A DNA stretch of 6,800 bases from Tissierella_B sp964485455 (lineage in GTDB: Bacteria > Bacillota > Clostridia > Tissierellales > Tissierellaceae). How positions within the stretch are numbered: the stretch's first letter is position 1; each line of letters starts with the position of its first letter. The DNA lies in the NCBI GenBank assembly GCA_964485455.1, contig CAZAJU010000103.1, forward strand, positions 1 through 6,800, written 5' to 3'. Positions 6,459 to 6,800 of this stretch are shown one piece after another. The notes under the pieces were generated by a model. The model saw only the letters and a list, made by a program, of their open reading frames with translations. It did not search any database and had not been told where the DNA came from. The translations under genes and the position numbers were made by a program.

Positions 6459-6800
6459 TTATTTCCCCTCCTTTAACTTGACCATATAATCTATTATCTC
6501 TTCTGTAGATATCTCCAGCCTATTTGCCTCTGTCATTATCTCTGGTATTATCTCTTTAAAAAAGCTATCTTGTCTTTTTTTTAGGATTTTCTTTCTTGCT
6601 CCTTCTGCAACAAACATGCCTAAGCCTCTTTTCTTAAACAGAATCCCCTCATCAACTAATATATTCATACCCTTAAGTGCAGTAGCAGGGTTTATCTGAT
6701 ATACTTTTGCAAATTGGTTGGTTGATGGTGCCTGATCTTCTTCCTTTAAGTTTTCCAATAGTATCTCATTCTCTATTTTCTCAGCTATTTGTACATATAT
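6459..6800 (-). CDS. GntR-family transcriptional regulator, YtrA subfamily (5' end cut by window edge)
   Basis: The frame is open from the stop TAA 6459-6461 to the right edge, giving 113 visible residues; the start codon lies outside. A TTG at 6756-6758 could be mistaken for the start but would remove the first helix. The visible beginning IYVQIAEKIENEIL is the typical N-terminal helix of GntR wHTH domains (usually preceded by Pro). APSTNQFAKVYQINPATA at about 24-41 spans the first part of the helix-turn-helix, NILVDEGIL at 46-54 follows, and the wing is KKRGLGMFVA at 56-65. The remaining roughly 48 residues are helical and charged, too short for a ligand domain of the FadR or HutC type, so the YtrA subfamily with a short dimerising tail fits. 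Such regulators usually repress their own operon with its ABC genes; here the ATPase follows with zero gap. Its operator and promoter must lie outside the window. Confidence 0.9.
   Translation of the reverse strand: MYVQIAEKIENEILLENLKEEDQAPSTNQFAKVYQINPATALKGMNILVDEGILFKKRGLGMFVAEGARKKILKKRQDSFFKEIIPEIMTEANRLEISTEEIIDYMVKLKEGK
6465..6474 (-). promoter_or_regulatory. Strong ribosome binding site of the ATPase, inside the gntR gene
   Basis: AAAGGAGGGG precedes ATG 6456-6458 with 6-8 bases between. It is read as Lys-Glu-Gly, the last residues of the regulator before its final Lys and stop. Confidence 0.85.

Noticed and set aside
6756..6758. TTG as the start of the GntR regulator
   Set aside because: The frame continues to the window edge with the typical GntR first helix, so the gene is simply cut by the edge.
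1..6800. CRISPR array, tRNA or rRNA gene, insertion sequence, phage or defence genes
   Set aside because: No regularly spaced direct repeats, no tRNA-like cloverleaf, no transposase or integrase frame and no long terminal inverted repeats were seen; the window is filled with housekeeping and transporter genes.

Overview
The window is AT-rich, densely packed bacterial DNA in which every gene I can support lies on the minus strand, so transcription runs from position 6800 down to 1. Purine-rich Shine-Dalgarno sites (GAGGTGA, AAAGGAGG), very short gaps, TTG starts and the gene families suggest a low-GC Firmicute, probably of the Clostridia/Tissierellia type. I cannot name a genus from the sequence. 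No gap without a gene exceeds about 100 bases.

Layout in transcription order. (1) 6800-4839 holds a GntR/YtrA-type regulator, cut by the right edge, then an ABC ATPase and a six-helix ABC-2 type permease. At both junctions the stop TAA touches the next ATG. A hairpin terminator at 4801-4821 closes this unit. (2) 4752-1947 holds trkA and trkH, the cytoplasmic NAD-binding gate and the membrane pore of a Trk potassium uptake system; the two genes overlap by 53 bases. (3) 1842-1165 is ung, uracil-DNA glycosylase. (4) 1143-628 is a YcxB-family membrane protein whose true N-terminus seems to begin at a non-canonical ATC or ATA codon. (5) 601-1 is an alpha/beta hydrolase resembling B. subtilis YitV, cut by the left edge before its catalytic His.

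The first cassette looks like a self-regulated transporter: a small GntR repressor controlling its own efflux or export ABC pair, as in the ytr operon of Bacillus. TrkA and TrkH form one complex. Ung, the YcxB-like protein and the hydrolase follow in the same direction without a visible terminator and may be co-transcribed, but no shared pathway is evident.

I found no previously undescribed multi-gene system; these are known families in ordinary order. What deserves a second look is at the level of gene boundaries: a non-canonical start codon, non-AUG starts on both trk genes, a C-terminal TrkA tail overprinted on the start of trkH, ribosome sites encoded by Lys-Glu codons at two junctions, and a purine-rich, roughly heptameric repeat before ung.
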